A stretch of DNA of 64,000 nt from Tepidamorphus gemmatus (GCF_004346195.1 NZ_SMAK01000010.1:62001-126000); one strand, 5' to 3'; shown: positions 1 through 9,038, counted from the stretch's first letter. Numbers and translations are program-made. The notes: generated by a model from the sequence alone, not told the origin.

Positions 1-922
1 CCACCGCATCCGTGCGCTGCATCTGGTAGCCCTGGTCGAAGGCAGCGGGATAGCCGAGCTGGGTGATCTGCACCGTCCGGGCGTTGCCGAGGAACGGCGA
101 AGCACGGTAGGAATAGCCGTTCCAGGCATAGCCGTACCAGCCGACCAGATCGCCGACGTAACGGCCCCGGCTGTCCGTCTCCAGCACGACGGTGGCGATG
201 TCGTTGTTGCAGACGATGCCGACGGCCGCCGGATCGCAGGTGTCGGTGCCGTTGACGTAGGGCGTGGGGACGTACATCCGCCGCGCAACCCAGCCGCCAT
301 AAGGCTGCCTGGCGGTGTCGCCCGAGATGTTGGCCGGATACCAGAGCACCTCGTCGGCCCAGCCCTCGGCCCCCTGCCCATAGTTGAAGACGCAGTGCGC
401 AGCGGTGATCAGCACGCTCTTCTTGATCAGCGAACCCGTGCAGACATACCAGTTCGACCCCCACCGCGCGTAGATCTTGCCGGTGGCGCGATAGGGGAAG
501 CTGGTGACCGGGGTGCGCGAGGCCGTGGAGGACGGACCGAGCGTCGAGACAGCGACGCGCGCCGTCGTATAGGGCGCAGTCGAGGTGCCGAAGGCCTCGG
601 CGCCGGAGTCCGCGACAAGGCGACCGCCCTCTTGCGAGGACGCGACCGCCCCGGGCTTTCCGGTGATCGCGGGCGCGACGCCGCGGCTGCTCCGGGCGCG
701 AGCGACAGCCTTGTCATACAGCGACCCCGGAGCAAGCGGCATTCGGCTGATGCCGGGTCCGATCGGGCCGCTGAGACCGGCACGCGGGATCAGACCGTCG
801 GCGGTCCGCAGCGGCGAGTGGCTGATGCCGGCCGAGACCTGTGCCGACGCAAGTGCGGGTATCAGAAGCATCGACGCGGCGAGGCCTAGAGCCAACGCCG
901 CAGAGCGGGCAAATGGTGCCAT
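1..922 (-). CDS. Secreted trypsin-like serine protease, copy 1 (3' end cut by window)
   Basis: Predicted exported S1-type (chymotrypsin fold) peptidase. The reading frame is open from an ATG at 922 to the window edge, giving the first 307 residues. An AGGAAC Shine-Dalgarno lies just upstream. Residues 1-28 form a signal peptide ending ASA-Q. A pro-region follows (GPGISRMPLA near 55-64, STAPYTTARVAV near 114-125), then the catalytic domain with His176 in TAAHC and Asp241 in NNDIATVV. The catalytic Ser would fall about 20 residues beyond the edge; it is present in both neighbouring copies. It is the last of three tandem paralogues on this strand. Substrate is unknown. The family call is firm, while the physiological role is not visible. 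Confidence 0.9.
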   Translation of the reverse strand, partial: MAPFARSAALALGLAASMLLIPALASAQVSAGISHSPLRTADGLIPRAGLSGPIGPGISRMPLAPGSLYDKAVARARSSRGVAPAITGKPGAVASSQEGGRLVADSGAEAFGTSTAPYTTARVAVSTLGPSSTASRTPVTSFPYRATGKIYARWGSNWYVCTGSLIKKSVLITAAHCVFNYGQGAEGWADEVLWYPANISGDTARQPYGGWVARRMYVPTPYVNGTDTCDPAAVGIVCNNDIATVVLETDSRGRYVGDLVGWYGYAWNGYSYRASPFLGNARTVQITQLGYPAAFDQGYQMQRTDAV

Positions 923-1065
923 TTCGAGTTCCTGCAGATGATGATGGTCGAGAACGCGGTCATATCGAGCCGTCCTTCGGGGAGCGATCTCTGACCCCGA
1001 ATACATCCGCGGGAATGACGAATTGATTAAGCATGGCTTGCAAGGGCCGTGCGCGGCCCCCACGG

Positions 1066-1093
1066 AAACGGCGCGGCCCGCGGGCCGCGCCGT
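1066..1093 (-). terminator. Terminator-like hairpin after protease copy 2
   Basis: A perfect GC palindrome (two 13-base arms centred at 1080/1081) lies 19 bp beyond the stop codon of the protease ending at 1112. Read on the minus strand it is followed by a short TTT. It probably ends transcription of copy 2 before copy 1. Confidence 0.55.
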
Positions 1094-1111
1094 CCGGTCA
1101 CTGGCCAGCGA

Positions 1112-2305
1112 TCAGCAATAGGCCGGCTGCGCCGTGCACGTATCGAGCATCATCTTGCCGATGTTGCCGGCACCATACGAACCATAGGCGGCGTTCGGGA
1201 ACTCCACGTTCTGGCCGAAGTAGGACGAGCCCTGCCGATTGAAGCCTACCGTCGTGGAGCCATAGCTGGTCACGCCGACGACGATGTTGGAGTTGGAATG
1301 GCTGCCGAGCGATGCCGCGCTGGTATCGACGACCGGGCGCGTGCCGAAGTTGACCAGCCACGGGCCTCCCGACGAACCGCCGGTCTGCGCCGAGCCGATC
1401 TGGGTGTTCTTGAGGTTGCCCGACGTATGGTACCAGCCGACAGCGTCGGTGCGGATCATCTGATACCCGCTGTCGAACGCCTTCGGATAGCCGAGCTGGG
1501 TAATCTGCACGGTCGTCTTGTTGCCGAGATACGACGAGGCCTTGTAGGAATAGCCGTTCCAGCCATAGCCGTACCAGCCGACAACCTCGCCGGGATACTT
1601 GCCGTCACGGGTATTCAGCACCACGGTCGCAATGTCGTTGTTGCAGACAACACCGGACTGGGTGCAGGTATCGTTGCCGTTGTAATATGTCGTCGGGACG
1701 CGCAGCTGGCGATGCGTGTAGACCCCGTAGTCGCCGCCCGAGGAGGAGCGGTTTGCCGGATACCAACGCACTTCCTGGGCCCAGCCGTTTGCCTTCTGGC
1801 CATAATTGAAGATGCAATGCGCGGCGGTGATGAGCACGCCCTTCTTCACCAGCGAGGCCGAGCAGATGTACCAGTTCGATCCCCAGCGGGCCCAGAGCTT
1901 GCCGGTCGCGCGGAACGGATAGCTGTTCACCGGCGTCTGCGACGCCTGGCTGGAGGTGCCGAGCACCTGCACGGCGACCCGCGCCGTCGTGTAGGGCGCG
2001 GTCGAGGAGCCCCATGCCTCCGGGGCAAGGACGGCCTTGCCGCCATCCTCGGAGGAGCCGACGGCGCCGGGCGTGCCGGTGGGCTTCGCCTCGGCGGCAC
2101 CCTCGAACGCACTCGGGCTGGCGAGCGGCATCCGGCTGATGCCGGGGCCGACCGGGCCGCCCGCCGACGGCACGAGGCTCGTCCTGTTGATCGGCGAGGC
2201 GATGGTCCCGGCAGAGGACTGAGCCGTTACGGGGGCGACCGCCCACAACGACACCATCATGGCCGCTCCTGCAGAGAGGGCCACGGTTTTCGCAGACATT
2301 GTCAT
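1112..2305 (-). CDS. Secreted trypsin-like serine protease, copy 2
   Basis: Complete 397-residue exported S1-type peptidase. The signal peptide is about residues 1-29 (cleavage near VTAQS). A pro-region follows with GPGISRMPLA (53-62) and STAPYTTARVAV (101-112). The catalytic triad is visible: His163 in ITAAHC, Asp224 in NNDIATVVL, Ser312 in TGGSSGGPW. Cysteines at 148/164 and 214/221 could form disulfides. A GGGAACT ribosome site precedes the ATG. The protein closely resembles copies 1 and 3 through the catalytic domain and more weakly through the pro-region, which indicates tandem duplication. Terminator-like hairpins after copies 2 and 3 suggest separate transcripts. The substrate cannot be inferred. 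Confidence 0.92.
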   Translation of the reverse strand: MTMSAKTVALSAGAAMMVSLWAVAPVTAQSSAGTIASPINRTSLVPSAGGPVGPGISRMPLASPSAFEGAAEAKPTGTPGAVGSSEDGGKAVLAPEAWGSSTAPYTTARVAVQVLGTSSQASQTPVNSYPFRATGKLWARWGSNWYICSASLVKKGVLITAAHCIFNYGQKANGWAQEVRWYPANRSSSGGDYGVYTHRQLRVPTTYYNGNDTCTQSGVVCNNDIATVVLNTRDGKYPGEVVGWYGYGWNGYSYKASSYLGNKTTVQITQLGYPKAFDSGYQMIRTDAVGWYHTSGNLKNTQIGSAQTGGSSGGPWLVNFGTRPVVDTSAASLGSHSNSNIVVGVTSYGSTTVGFNRQGSSYFGQNVEFPNAAYGSYGAGNIGKMMLDTCTAQPAYC

Positions 2306-2550
2306 GAGAGTTCCCTTAGAGCTTTGGGAAAATTCGACTTCAGCAACTTGCAGCAGCCGGAAAACTCAAGTCTTCGTGGCTGACGCTGCGGAATCTTGCG
2401 CCGCTTCGCTGGCGGCAGCAACGCCGGTAAAGCGACATCGACGTCGCCTAATCAACATCTGCGACATCGGCGTGGCAGGGCCGGTCGGTCGGGCGATGGC
2501 AGAGGTCCCGACACCCGGGGCTGCGGCACGGACTGGTCCGCCAACGACGG

Positions 2551-2577
2551 AAAGGGGCGGCCCCGCAAGGGCCGCCC
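2551..2577 (-). terminator. Terminator-like hairpin after protease copy 3
   Basis: A 9-bp GC stem (2555-2563 with 2569-2577, loop CGCAA) lies about 25 bp past the stop of the protease ending at 2602. On the minus strand the stem is followed by CTTTCC. It is a good candidate for a Rho-independent terminator with a weak T-tract. Confidence 0.6.
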
Positions 2578-2601
2578 GGCAGCGTGACCCGGCTCGGTCC
2601 A

Positions 2602-3816
2602 CTAGCAGAAGGCCTTGTTCCTGTTGCAGGTCTCCTGCATCAGGCGACCGATGTTGCCGGCCCCAAACGTGCCGTATCGCCTGTTCGGGAATTCGCGGTT
2701 CTGGCCGAAGAACGAGGCGCCCTGGCGGTTGAACCCCACCTGCACCGCACCGTAGCTGGTGACGCCGACGACGACGTTCGACCGGGAGGCGGACCCCAGC
2801 GAGGCCGCCGCGGAGACGTTCGGCCGGGTGCCGAAATTGGCGAGCCACGGGCCGCCCGACGACCCGCCGGTCTGCGCCGAGCCGATCTGCGTGTTGCGCA
2901 GGTCTCCATCCTCGACATACCAGCCGACGGCATCGGTGCGCTGCATCTGGTAGCCGCGATCGAACGCGGCGGGATAGCCGAGCTGGGTGATCTGCACCGT
3001 CGTCGTGTTGCCGAGGAACGCACTGGCCCGGTACGAGAAGCCGTTCCAGCCATAGGCATACCAGCCGAGGATATTGCCCGCGAACCGGCCGTTGCGCCGC
3101 TGCAGCACGATGGTGGCGATGTCGTTGTTGCAGACCACACCGGATTGGGTGCAGGTGTCGCTGCCATCGAAATAGGGATCTGGAACGTACATCCGCAGAG
3201 CCCTCCAGACCCCGTACGGGCCATTGCGGTTCTGCGTGATGTTTGCCGGGATCCAGATCACCTCATCCGCCCAGCCGGCGTCCCGGTTCCCGAACTCGTG
3301 GATGCAGTGCGCCGCAGTGACGAGCACGCCCTTCTTCACCAGAGAGGCCGTGCAGACATACCAGCTGGAGCCCCAGCGCGCGTAGATCTTGCCGGTCGCA
3401 CGATAGGGATAGCTCGTGACGGGCGTACGGGCCTTGGTGTTCGACGGGCCGAGCTGGCCGACTGCAACGCGCGCCGTAGTATAGGGCGCGGTCGACAAGC
3501 CGAAGGCTTCCCGACCCGGGCTGCCGGCTTCGGCATCGCTCCCGGAGGACGCCGAGGCCCCCGGCGCTCCCGGCAGAACGGCTCCGCTTGCTGTACCGGC
3601 CGTGCGCTCCAGTTCTGCAGTGCCGGCAAGCGGCATGCGGCTGGCCGCCCGGCCCAACGGGCCGTTGAGGCCAGCTTCCGGCACCAGGCCGTCCGACAGC
3701 CGAATCGGCGACGCCGCGATGTCACGGGTCGACTGCGCCGCGCCGGGATCCGGCGCAAGGATCATGGCGGCGGCAATCCCTGCCAGAACCGGCGCCGTTT
3801 GCAAGAGATGAGGCAT
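2602..3816 (-). CDS. Secreted trypsin-like serine protease, copy 3
   Basis: 404-residue exported S1-type peptidase. I take the ATG at 3816 rather than the longer frame from 3870, because AGGAAC sits 8 bases upstream and the protein then begins with a normal signal peptide (cleavage near GAAQS, residue 29). The pro-region keeps the family signature (ASRMPLA, 58-64; STAPYTTARVAV, 108-119). The catalytic residues are His170 (VTAAHC), Asp232 (NNDIATIVL) and Ser320 (GGSSGGPW). It is first in the tandem array of three and faces away from the peroxiredoxin gene across a 368-bp control region. Confidence 0.92.
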   Translation of the reverse strand: MPHLLQTAPVLAGIAAAMILAPDPGAAQSTRDIAASPIRLSDGLVPEAGLNGPLGRAASRMPLAGTAELERTAGTASGAVLPGAPGASASSGSDAEAGSPGREAFGLSTAPYTTARVAVGQLGPSNTKARTPVTSYPYRATGKIYARWGSSWYVCTASLVKKGVLVTAAHCIHEFGNRDAGWADEVIWIPANITQNRNGPYGVWRALRMYVPDPYFDGSDTCTQSGVVCNNDIATIVLQRRNGRFAGNILGWYAYGWNGFSYRASAFLGNTTTVQITQLGYPAAFDRGYQMQRTDAVGWYVEDGDLRNTQIGSAQTGGSSGGPWLANFGTRPNVSAAASLGSASRSNVVVGVTSYGAVQVGFNRQGASFFGQNREFPNRRYGTFGAGNIGRLMQETCNRNKAFC

Positions 3817-4184
3817 CTGGAAGTTCCTGCTGTTGAAAAAAGTCAGACAAATGAGGACCGGCGCGGCCAAACAGCCTCCGACCCGTCGTCAGAATGACAT
3901 GGTATCCGATCGAATTATAGAAAAAGCGTCAGAATGCGTCGCTTTTGTCTCTGGTGCTGATGTGTAAGGGGGTGGGGAGGCTCAGGAAACGGGCATCGCG
4001 GCTGCGCGCAATGCCATTGCGCGATCAGTCGCCGGGACGGAACACGCCTTCGCCTCCGCGCCATGCGGACGCAAACCCGTGTCTCCCAATCACCGCAGCC
4101 CTGCTCTAGGATCTCGCCAACGCTGCAGACCACCTTTGCCGCGGGCGTGCGGGCCGGACGCGGCAACCAACACGGAGATGTCCG
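3817..4184. other. Divergent intergenic region, protease copy 3 / peroxiredoxin
   Basis: This 368-bp stretch has no convincing gene. It must hold the promoters of both divergent genes. The only clear structure is the inverted repeat at 4005-4023. The segment at 3880-3940 is noticeably richer in A and T than its surroundings and may hold the protease promoter, but no -35/-10 pair stood out. Confidence 0.6.
4005..4023. promoter_or_regulatory. Operator-like inverted repeat
   Basis: CGCGCAATG and CATTGCGCG form perfect 9-base arms around one central base. It lies about 160 bp before the peroxiredoxin start and 190 bp before protease copy 3. The symmetry fits binding by a dimeric regulator. A role is not shown. 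Confidence 0.4.
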
Positions 4185-4847
4185 ATGACGCTGAAGATCG
4201 GCGATATCGCCCCTGACTTCGAGGCCGAGACCACCGAGGGACCGATCCGCTTCCACGATTGGGTCGGAGGGTCCTGGTGCATCATGTTCTCGCATCCGAA
4301 GGACTTCACCCCGGTGTGCACCACGGAACTCGGCACGATGGCCGGCATGCGGGCCGAGTTCGACAAGCGCGGTGTCAAGATCATCGGCCTGTCAGTCGAT
4401 CCGGTCGACGACCACCGGCGGTGGGCCGAGGACATCAAGGCGGTCACCGGGCACGCGGTGAACTACCCGATGATCGGCGATCCGGACCTCAAGGTCGCCA
4501 AGCTGTACGGGATGCTGCCGGCGAATGCCGGCGACAGTTCGCAGGGCCGCACGCCGGCCGACAACCAGACCGTGCGCAACGTGCTGGTCATCGGCCCCGA
4601 CAAGGTGATCAAGGCGATGATCTCCTATCCGATGACCACCGGCCGCAACTTCGACGAGATTCTCCGCCTCGTCGATTCGCTGCAGCTCACGGCGAAGCAC
4701 AAGGTGGCGACGCCCGCAAACTGGCAGCAGGGCGGCGACGTGATCATCGCCGGCTCGGTATCCAACGAGGAGGCGAGGCAGAAGTATCCCGAGGGCTGGA
4801 AGGAGCCGAAACCCTACATCCGCATCGTCCCGCAGCCGCAGGGCTGA
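4185..4847 (+). CDS. 1-Cys peroxiredoxin (Prx6/AhpC-TSA family)
   Basis: 220-residue thioredoxin-fold peroxidase that would reduce hydrogen peroxide and organic hydroperoxides in the cytosol. The peroxidatic Cys45 sits in the active-site motif HPKDFTPVCTTELG (37-50). The length and the C-terminal extension ending in EPKPYIRIVPQPQG are typical of the Prx6 (1-Cys) group rather than of 2-Cys AhpC. A GGAG ribosome site lies 7 bases before the ATG. It converges with the PLP-enzyme gene and is probably monocistronic. Confidence 0.93.
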   Translation: MTLKIGDIAPDFEAETTEGPIRFHDWVGGSWCIMFSHPKDFTPVCTTELGTMAGMRAEFDKRGVKIIGLSVDPVDDHRRWAEDIKAVTGHAVNYPMIGDPDLKVAKLYGMLPANAGDSSQGRTPADNQTVRNVLVIGPDKVIKAMISYPMTTGRNFDEILRLVDSLQLTAKHKVATPANWQQGGDVIIAGSVSNEEARQKYPEGWKEPKPYIRIVPQPQG

Positions 4848-4938
4848 TCGCCGCCTGCGGATCGGTCGGACGGTCCTGCCGATCCCGAGCCGACCGCGCC
4901 TCCGGAAGACCGGGCGGCGCGGGCGATGGCATCTGTTG

Positions 4939-6090
4939 TCAGGCTGCCGCCAGCGCCTGGTCGAGATCGTCGATCAGGTCGCCGGGCGCCTCCAGGCCGA
5001 CGGAGATGCGGATCAGGGTGTCGGGCACCGGGCTCTGCGGGCTTTCCACCGAGCGCCGGTGCTCGATCAGGCTCTCGACGCCGCCGAGCGAGGTGGCCGG
5101 CACGAAGACGCGCGTCGAAGCGGCAACACGCCGGGCCGATTCGACGTCCCCGTCGAGCAGGATCGACAGCATGCCGCCGAATCCGCCGGTCATCTGCCGG
5201 CGCGCAATGGCGTGGCCGGGATGGCGGGCGAGGCCCGGATAGAGCACCTCCACGACCCGAGGGTGTCTCTCCAGGTGCCGGGCGAGCGCCAGCGCCGTCT
5301 CCGACTGGCGGGCGAAGCGAACATGCAGCGTCCGCATGCCGCGAATCAGCAGCCAGGCCTCGAAGCCGCCGAGAACGCCACCGGTGGCGGTGCGGATCTT
5401 GTGGATCTGCGCCCATAATTCGTCGTCGCGGGCCGGGATCAGCGCCCCCGCGGTGAGGTCGGAGTGACCGTTCAGATACTTCGTCGCGGAATGGAACACG
5501 ATGTCGGCGCCGAGCTCCAGTGGCCGCGTGGTCGGCGGCGGCGCGCAGGTGCTGTCGACGGCCAGCCGCGCCCCTGCCGAATGAGCTGCCTCCGCCGCCA
5601 GCGCGATATCGACGACATCCCAGGTCGGATTGGCCGGCGTCTCGATCCAGACCAGTGCCGTGCGGCCCGGCCGCAGCGCGGCGGAGAGCGCCTCGGGCCG
5701 GGTCTGGTCGAACAGGTCGAGCTCGATCCGGCCGCGCCAGGCCTGACGGATCAGCCAGTCCTGCGCGGCATAGTACATGGATTTCGGGGCCAGCACGTGC
5801 GCGCCCTCGGGCAGTGCCTCCAGCAGCGCGGCGAAGGCGGCCATGCCCGAGGCGAACAGGCGCGCGTCCGCTCCGCCGTCGAGCGCCGCGACGATCTCCT
5901 CGGCGCGCCGCACCGTGGGGCCGCTGTCTCGGGAGTAGAGATGGTCGCCGACCAGGCGATAGTCGGCGCCGCGCGCGAAGGTGGTCGAACTGTGCATCGG
6001 CGGCACCACGGCGCCCGTTTCGGCATCCACCGTGCCGAGAGCCTGGGCGGCGAGTGTCGCGGGATCAAGGCGGTTGCGGCGGGCTGTCAT
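4939..6090 (-). CDS. Trans-sulfuration family PLP enzyme (cystathionine gamma-synthase/lyase-like)
   Basis: 383 residues, the usual length for the Cys/Met-metabolism PLP family. Lys204 in HSATKYLNGHSDLTAG is the expected Schiff-base lysine, Asp179 (VDST) should contact the pyridine nitrogen, and YSRDSGPT (53-60) is the usual phosphate-binding segment near the N-terminus. The family covers cystathionine gamma-synthase, beta/gamma-lyases and sulfhydrylases, and the sequence does not decide among them. It stands alone, convergent with the peroxiredoxin gene, with no visible met or cys neighbours, so the substrate stays open. Confidence 0.85.
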   Translation of the reverse strand: MTARRNRLDPATLAAQALGTVDAETGAVVPPMHSSTTFARGADYRLVGDHLYSRDSGPTVRRAEEIVAALDGGADARLFASGMAAFAALLEALPEGAHVLAPKSMYYAAQDWLIRQAWRGRIELDLFDQTRPEALSAALRPGRTALVWIETPANPTWDVVDIALAAEAAHSAGARLAVDSTCAPPPTTRPLELGADIVFHSATKYLNGHSDLTAGALIPARDDELWAQIHKIRTATGGVLGGFEAWLLIRGMRTLHVRFARQSETALALARHLERHPRVVEVLYPGLARHPGHAIARRQMTGGFGGMLSILLDGDVESARRVAASTRVFVPATSLGGVESLIEHRRSVESPQSPVPDTLIRISVGLEAPGDLIDDLDQALAAA

Positions 6091-6282
6091 GGCGGTGCTC
6101 CGGATGCGATCGCCGCGCTATGCCCGTTTGCGGGCCGGCCGGCAAGCGCCGTCAGCCGGGATTCCGCGGCGGGCCTCGGCGGCGAGCCCGGGCTGCAACA
6201 GTCATGGCCGCGCCGTGCAGTCGACCGGTGCCATGCGGCCAATCTCTGAGGTCGCAGGGCTGGTCGGGGCATCCGGCGTGGG

Positions 6283-7857
6283 TCACGAGGATGGCAAGGG
6301 CAAGGCCAGCGCCGCGCGTACCGACGCGACCGTCGCAGCGAGATCGCCGCCCGCCGCGATCGGTGTCCAGTCGATGGGTCCGAGATCGTATCCGAGCTGC
6401 CGCTCGACCACGCTGCCGTCGGCATCCGAGGCATCCCCGCGGCGCGCCATGACCCGGTCGATCAGCGCGGCGGCCGGCGCCTCCAGCCAGAGGCCTGCAA
6501 ACGGCACGCCGGCCCGCTCGGCGACCCGCGCTGCCGCCCGGCGCTCGCCGGGTCGGGCGTGCACGGCGTCGAGGATCGCGGCGTGACCGGCCGCGAGCGC
6601 GCGCCGGGCCAGGTCGTGCATTGCCTCGTAGACGGCCGCGCTCGCCTGAACCGTGTAATGTTCCGACGGCAGGCGGTCGGCCTCGCCGACCCCCGCCATC
6701 ACCTTGCGCAGGACGTCGCTGCGGATGACGACAGCGCCCGGAAGCGGGCCGATGTCGGGCGCGATTGCCATCGCGACGGACGTCTTGCCGGTCCCCGACA
6801 GACCGCCGATGGCGAGGAGCCTGGGCGGCGGCGGGGCTATCGCTGCGCAGGCCAGGCGAAACATCGCCTGCGCCGCGTCGGCACCGGCTTCGCGCGCCCG
6901 GCCGTTCAGATGGCGCAGCCTGGCCGCCCCAACCTTCGCACGGATCGCGGCCCGCATCGAAACGAACAGCGGCAGGAGCGCGAGCCCGTCGATGTCGTCG
7001 ACCGACATTCCGCGGACCACGAGCCAACGGTTGAGCAGACGGTTGGCGTGGCCTGCCTCGCCGCGGCCCCACAGATCCATTACCAGGAAGGCGAGGTCGT
7101 AGAGAACGTCGATCGTCGCGAGGTCCTCGTCGAACTCGAGCGCATCGAAGGGCACCGGATGCCCGTCGATGAGCGCGATGTTGGCGAGATGCAGATCGCC
7201 ATGACAGCGACGAACATGGCCGGCAGCCGCGCGCCGCCGCATCAGCGGTGCAAGGCGCGCAAGTGCGGCCTCCGTGGCCGCGGCCAGCCGGTCCACCGCT
7301 TGGGCTGCAAACAGATCGGGCCGATCGCGCAGTTCGCCGATGTTCTCGGCTGCGATCCGGGACATCCGATCGGCGATCGCGACGACCCCGGCAACGGTTG
7401 CGTCCCTGTGCAGCGCGGCCACCCGCAGCGCCAGCGCGTCGACCATTGCGGCATCGATCCTGCCGGCTGCTGCAAGCCGGTCGAGCGTCGCCGTCTCGTC
7501 GAAGCGTCGCATGTGCACCGCCCATTCGACGACCGGTCCGCGCCCGCCGATGCGCAGGTGACCTTCCGGCGAACGGGTGATCGGCACGACACCGAGATAG
7601 AGGTCGGGTGCGAAGGCGCGGTTCAGCTCGACCTCGCGCGCGCAGGCGCGCCGGCGCCTCTCCAGCGTCGAGAAATCGAGGAACGGAAAGCGGACTGCCC
7701 GCTTGATCTTGTAGACGTCGTCGCCGGCGAGAAAGATCATCGCCGCATGGGTGTCGATGCGCTTGACGCGGTCTGCGCGCCCGCCATGGGTGAGGGGATC
7801 GGCGAGGAATGCCGCGACCTCGGCCTGGTCCGCTGTGTCCGTCTGCTCACTGCTCAT
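6283..7857 (-). CDS. Fusion of aminoglycoside-phosphotransferase-like kinase and P-loop ATPase
   Basis: 524 residues from the ATG at 7857 (MSSEQTD...); the longer frame to 8106 begins in the promoter of the divergent gene. The N-terminal half is a kinase of the aminoglycoside phosphotransferase fold with the catalytic-loop motif HGDLHLAN (219-226) and a DALEFDEDL metal-binding motif (238-246). The C-terminal third has a Walker A motif GGLSGTGKTS (351-360) and resembles small P-loop kinases of the AAA_33 type. Such two-domain proteins are widespread in proteobacteria, but the substrate is not established. Divergent from a small acidic protein. Confidence 0.8.
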   Translation of the reverse strand: MSSEQTDTADQAEVAAFLADPLTHGGRADRVKRIDTHAAMIFLAGDDVYKIKRAVRFPFLDFSTLERRRRACAREVELNRAFAPDLYLGVVPITRSPEGHLRIGGRGPVVEWAVHMRRFDETATLDRLAAAGRIDAAMVDALALRVAALHRDATVAGVVAIADRMSRIAAENIGELRDRPDLFAAQAVDRLAAATEAALARLAPLMRRRAAAGHVRRCHGDLHLANIALIDGHPVPFDALEFDEDLATIDVLYDLAFLVMDLWGRGEAGHANRLLNRWLVVRGMSVDDIDGLALLPLFVSMRAAIRAKVGAARLRHLNGRAREAGADAAQAMFRLACAAIAPPPPRLLAIGGLSGTGKTSVAMAIAPDIGPLPGAVVIRSDVLRKVMAGVGEADRLPSEHYTVQASAAVYEAMHDLARRALAAGHAAILDAVHARPGERRAAARVAERAGVPFAGLWLEAPAAALIDRVMARRGDASDADGSVVERQLGYDLGPIDWTPIAAGGDLAATVASVRAALALPLPSS

Positions 7858-8065
7858 GCTTCGATCCGATCTCCGCCAACCGGCGATGCTGGCTGGCCAA
7901 GCTGGCCGCGGGCCTTGCGCCAGGTCAACGCATACCCACCTTTTGTGGTGCATCAGTTGTCCGATGGTATGCTGCATCGGAGCACTGGCGGTGTCGCTCG
8001 CGCTCCCGGAGCATCTTCCGGGGCACCGGCGACGCGACGAAACCATCCGGAGGAAAAGACCAGGC

Positions 8066-8461
8066 ATGTCTGCCGCAACGGCACATCTCAAGCGCATCCG
8101 CCTCAATCTGGCGCGCAGCCCGGAATTCCCGAACGGGAGCGCGTATCACGGCTACGAATTCGTCGCTCCGCTCGATGCGGAGGGCTTCATCGACGCCGAA
8201 GCGTGGCGGACCCAGCGCGAACGGTGCACGGTGCGCCGGTTCTGGGGCAGCGAGCAGGACGAGATCGGCAGGCTCGTGCACAAGCCGGGCGGCCGGGATC
8301 ACGCACGCTGGGTGTTCGACTACGACGAGTCCACCGACGAGGACGACGAGGCCGGCTACCGCTTCGGCAGCCACGCCTTCCGGGTGGGCGAGTACGTGTC
8401 GATCCGCGGAGAGGATGGTGACATGCACACCTTTCAGGTGGTCACGGTCGACCCCGCCTGA
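8066..8461 (+). CDS. Small conserved acidic protein of unknown function
   Basis: 131 residues, cytosolic, with no signal or membrane segment. The ATG at 8066 is chosen because GGAGGAAA lies 10 bases upstream; the longer frame from 7751 overlaps the divergent kinase. The protein is rich in acidic residues in its middle (DYDESTDEDDEAGYRFG, near 86-102) and ends in a short beta-rich segment (GEYVSIRG, HTFQVVTV). I do not recognise a named domain. It lies between the kinase fusion and Hsp20, and about 97 bp separate it from hsp20, so co-transcription is possible but unproven. Confidence 0.75.
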   Translation: MSAATAHLKRIRLNLARSPEFPNGSAYHGYEFVAPLDAEGFIDAEAWRTQRERCTVRRFWGSEQDEIGRLVHKPGGRDHARWVFDYDESTDEDDEAGYRFGSHAFRVGEYVSIRGEDGDMHTFQVVTVDPA

Positions 8462-8558
8462 GGTTTCACCGATGAGGCGCCATCAGGACTGAATCGTTCG
8501 TGAAATCCTTCGGAGCACCTGTTGCGATCCGATGGATCTGGAAGAATGGAGGTCAAGG

Positions 8559-9029
8559 ATGCGTCTTCCCTCGCTCTGGAGCCGCGACAGGGACGATCCC
8601 TTCGCGGCGCTGCATCGTGAAGTCGAGCGTGTGTTCGAGGATTTCGGTCGCGGCTGGCCTTCAGCGCGCGCCCTGATCGGGACGGCTGGCGCCGGCGCGT
8701 CTCCCAATGTCGAGATCCACGAAACCGACACCGGCCTCGAGGTGAGCGCCGAATTGCCTGGCGTCGATGAGAAGGACGTCGAGGTCACGCTGTCCGAAAA
8801 CGTCCTCACGATCAAGGGCGAGAAGCGGTCGGAACACGAGGAGAAGCAGAACGGTCGAGTGTTCTCCGAGCGCTCCTACGGCAGCTTCCAGCGCTCCTTC
8901 GCTCTGCCTTTCGAAGTCGATGCGTCGAAGGTCACGGCGACGTTCGACAAGGGCGTGCTGAAGGTGGCACTGCCGAAGTCGCCCGAGCAGGAGAAGAAGA
9001 CCCGCAGGATCGAGGTCAAGTCCGGCTGA
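8559..9029 (+). CDS. Small heat-shock protein, Hsp20/alpha-crystallin family
   Basis: 156-residue ATP-independent holdase chaperone that would bind unfolding proteins. The alpha-crystallin domain runs from about residue 48 (PNVEIHETDTGLEVSAELPG) to the conserved GVLKVALPK near 133-141. I start at 8559 (MRLPSLWSRD) because GGAGG lies 6 bases upstream; an ATG at 8532 would add nine residues without a ribosome site. A GC hairpin separates it from the convergent tad operon. No ROSE-type thermometer was evident in the short leader. Confidence 0.93.
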   Translation: MRLPSLWSRDRDDPFAALHREVERVFEDFGRGWPSARALIGTAGAGASPNVEIHETDTGLEVSAELPGVDEKDVEVTLSENVLTIKGEKRSEHEEKQNGRVFSERSYGSFQRSFALPFEVDASKVTATFDKGVLKVALPKSPEQEKKTRRIEVKSG

Positions 9030-9038
9030 TGCCGGGCA

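Noticed and set aside
1049-2383. Plus-strand open frame opposite protease copy 2
   Set aside because: Antisense shadow; the minus-strand product has a signal peptide and a complete catalytic triad.
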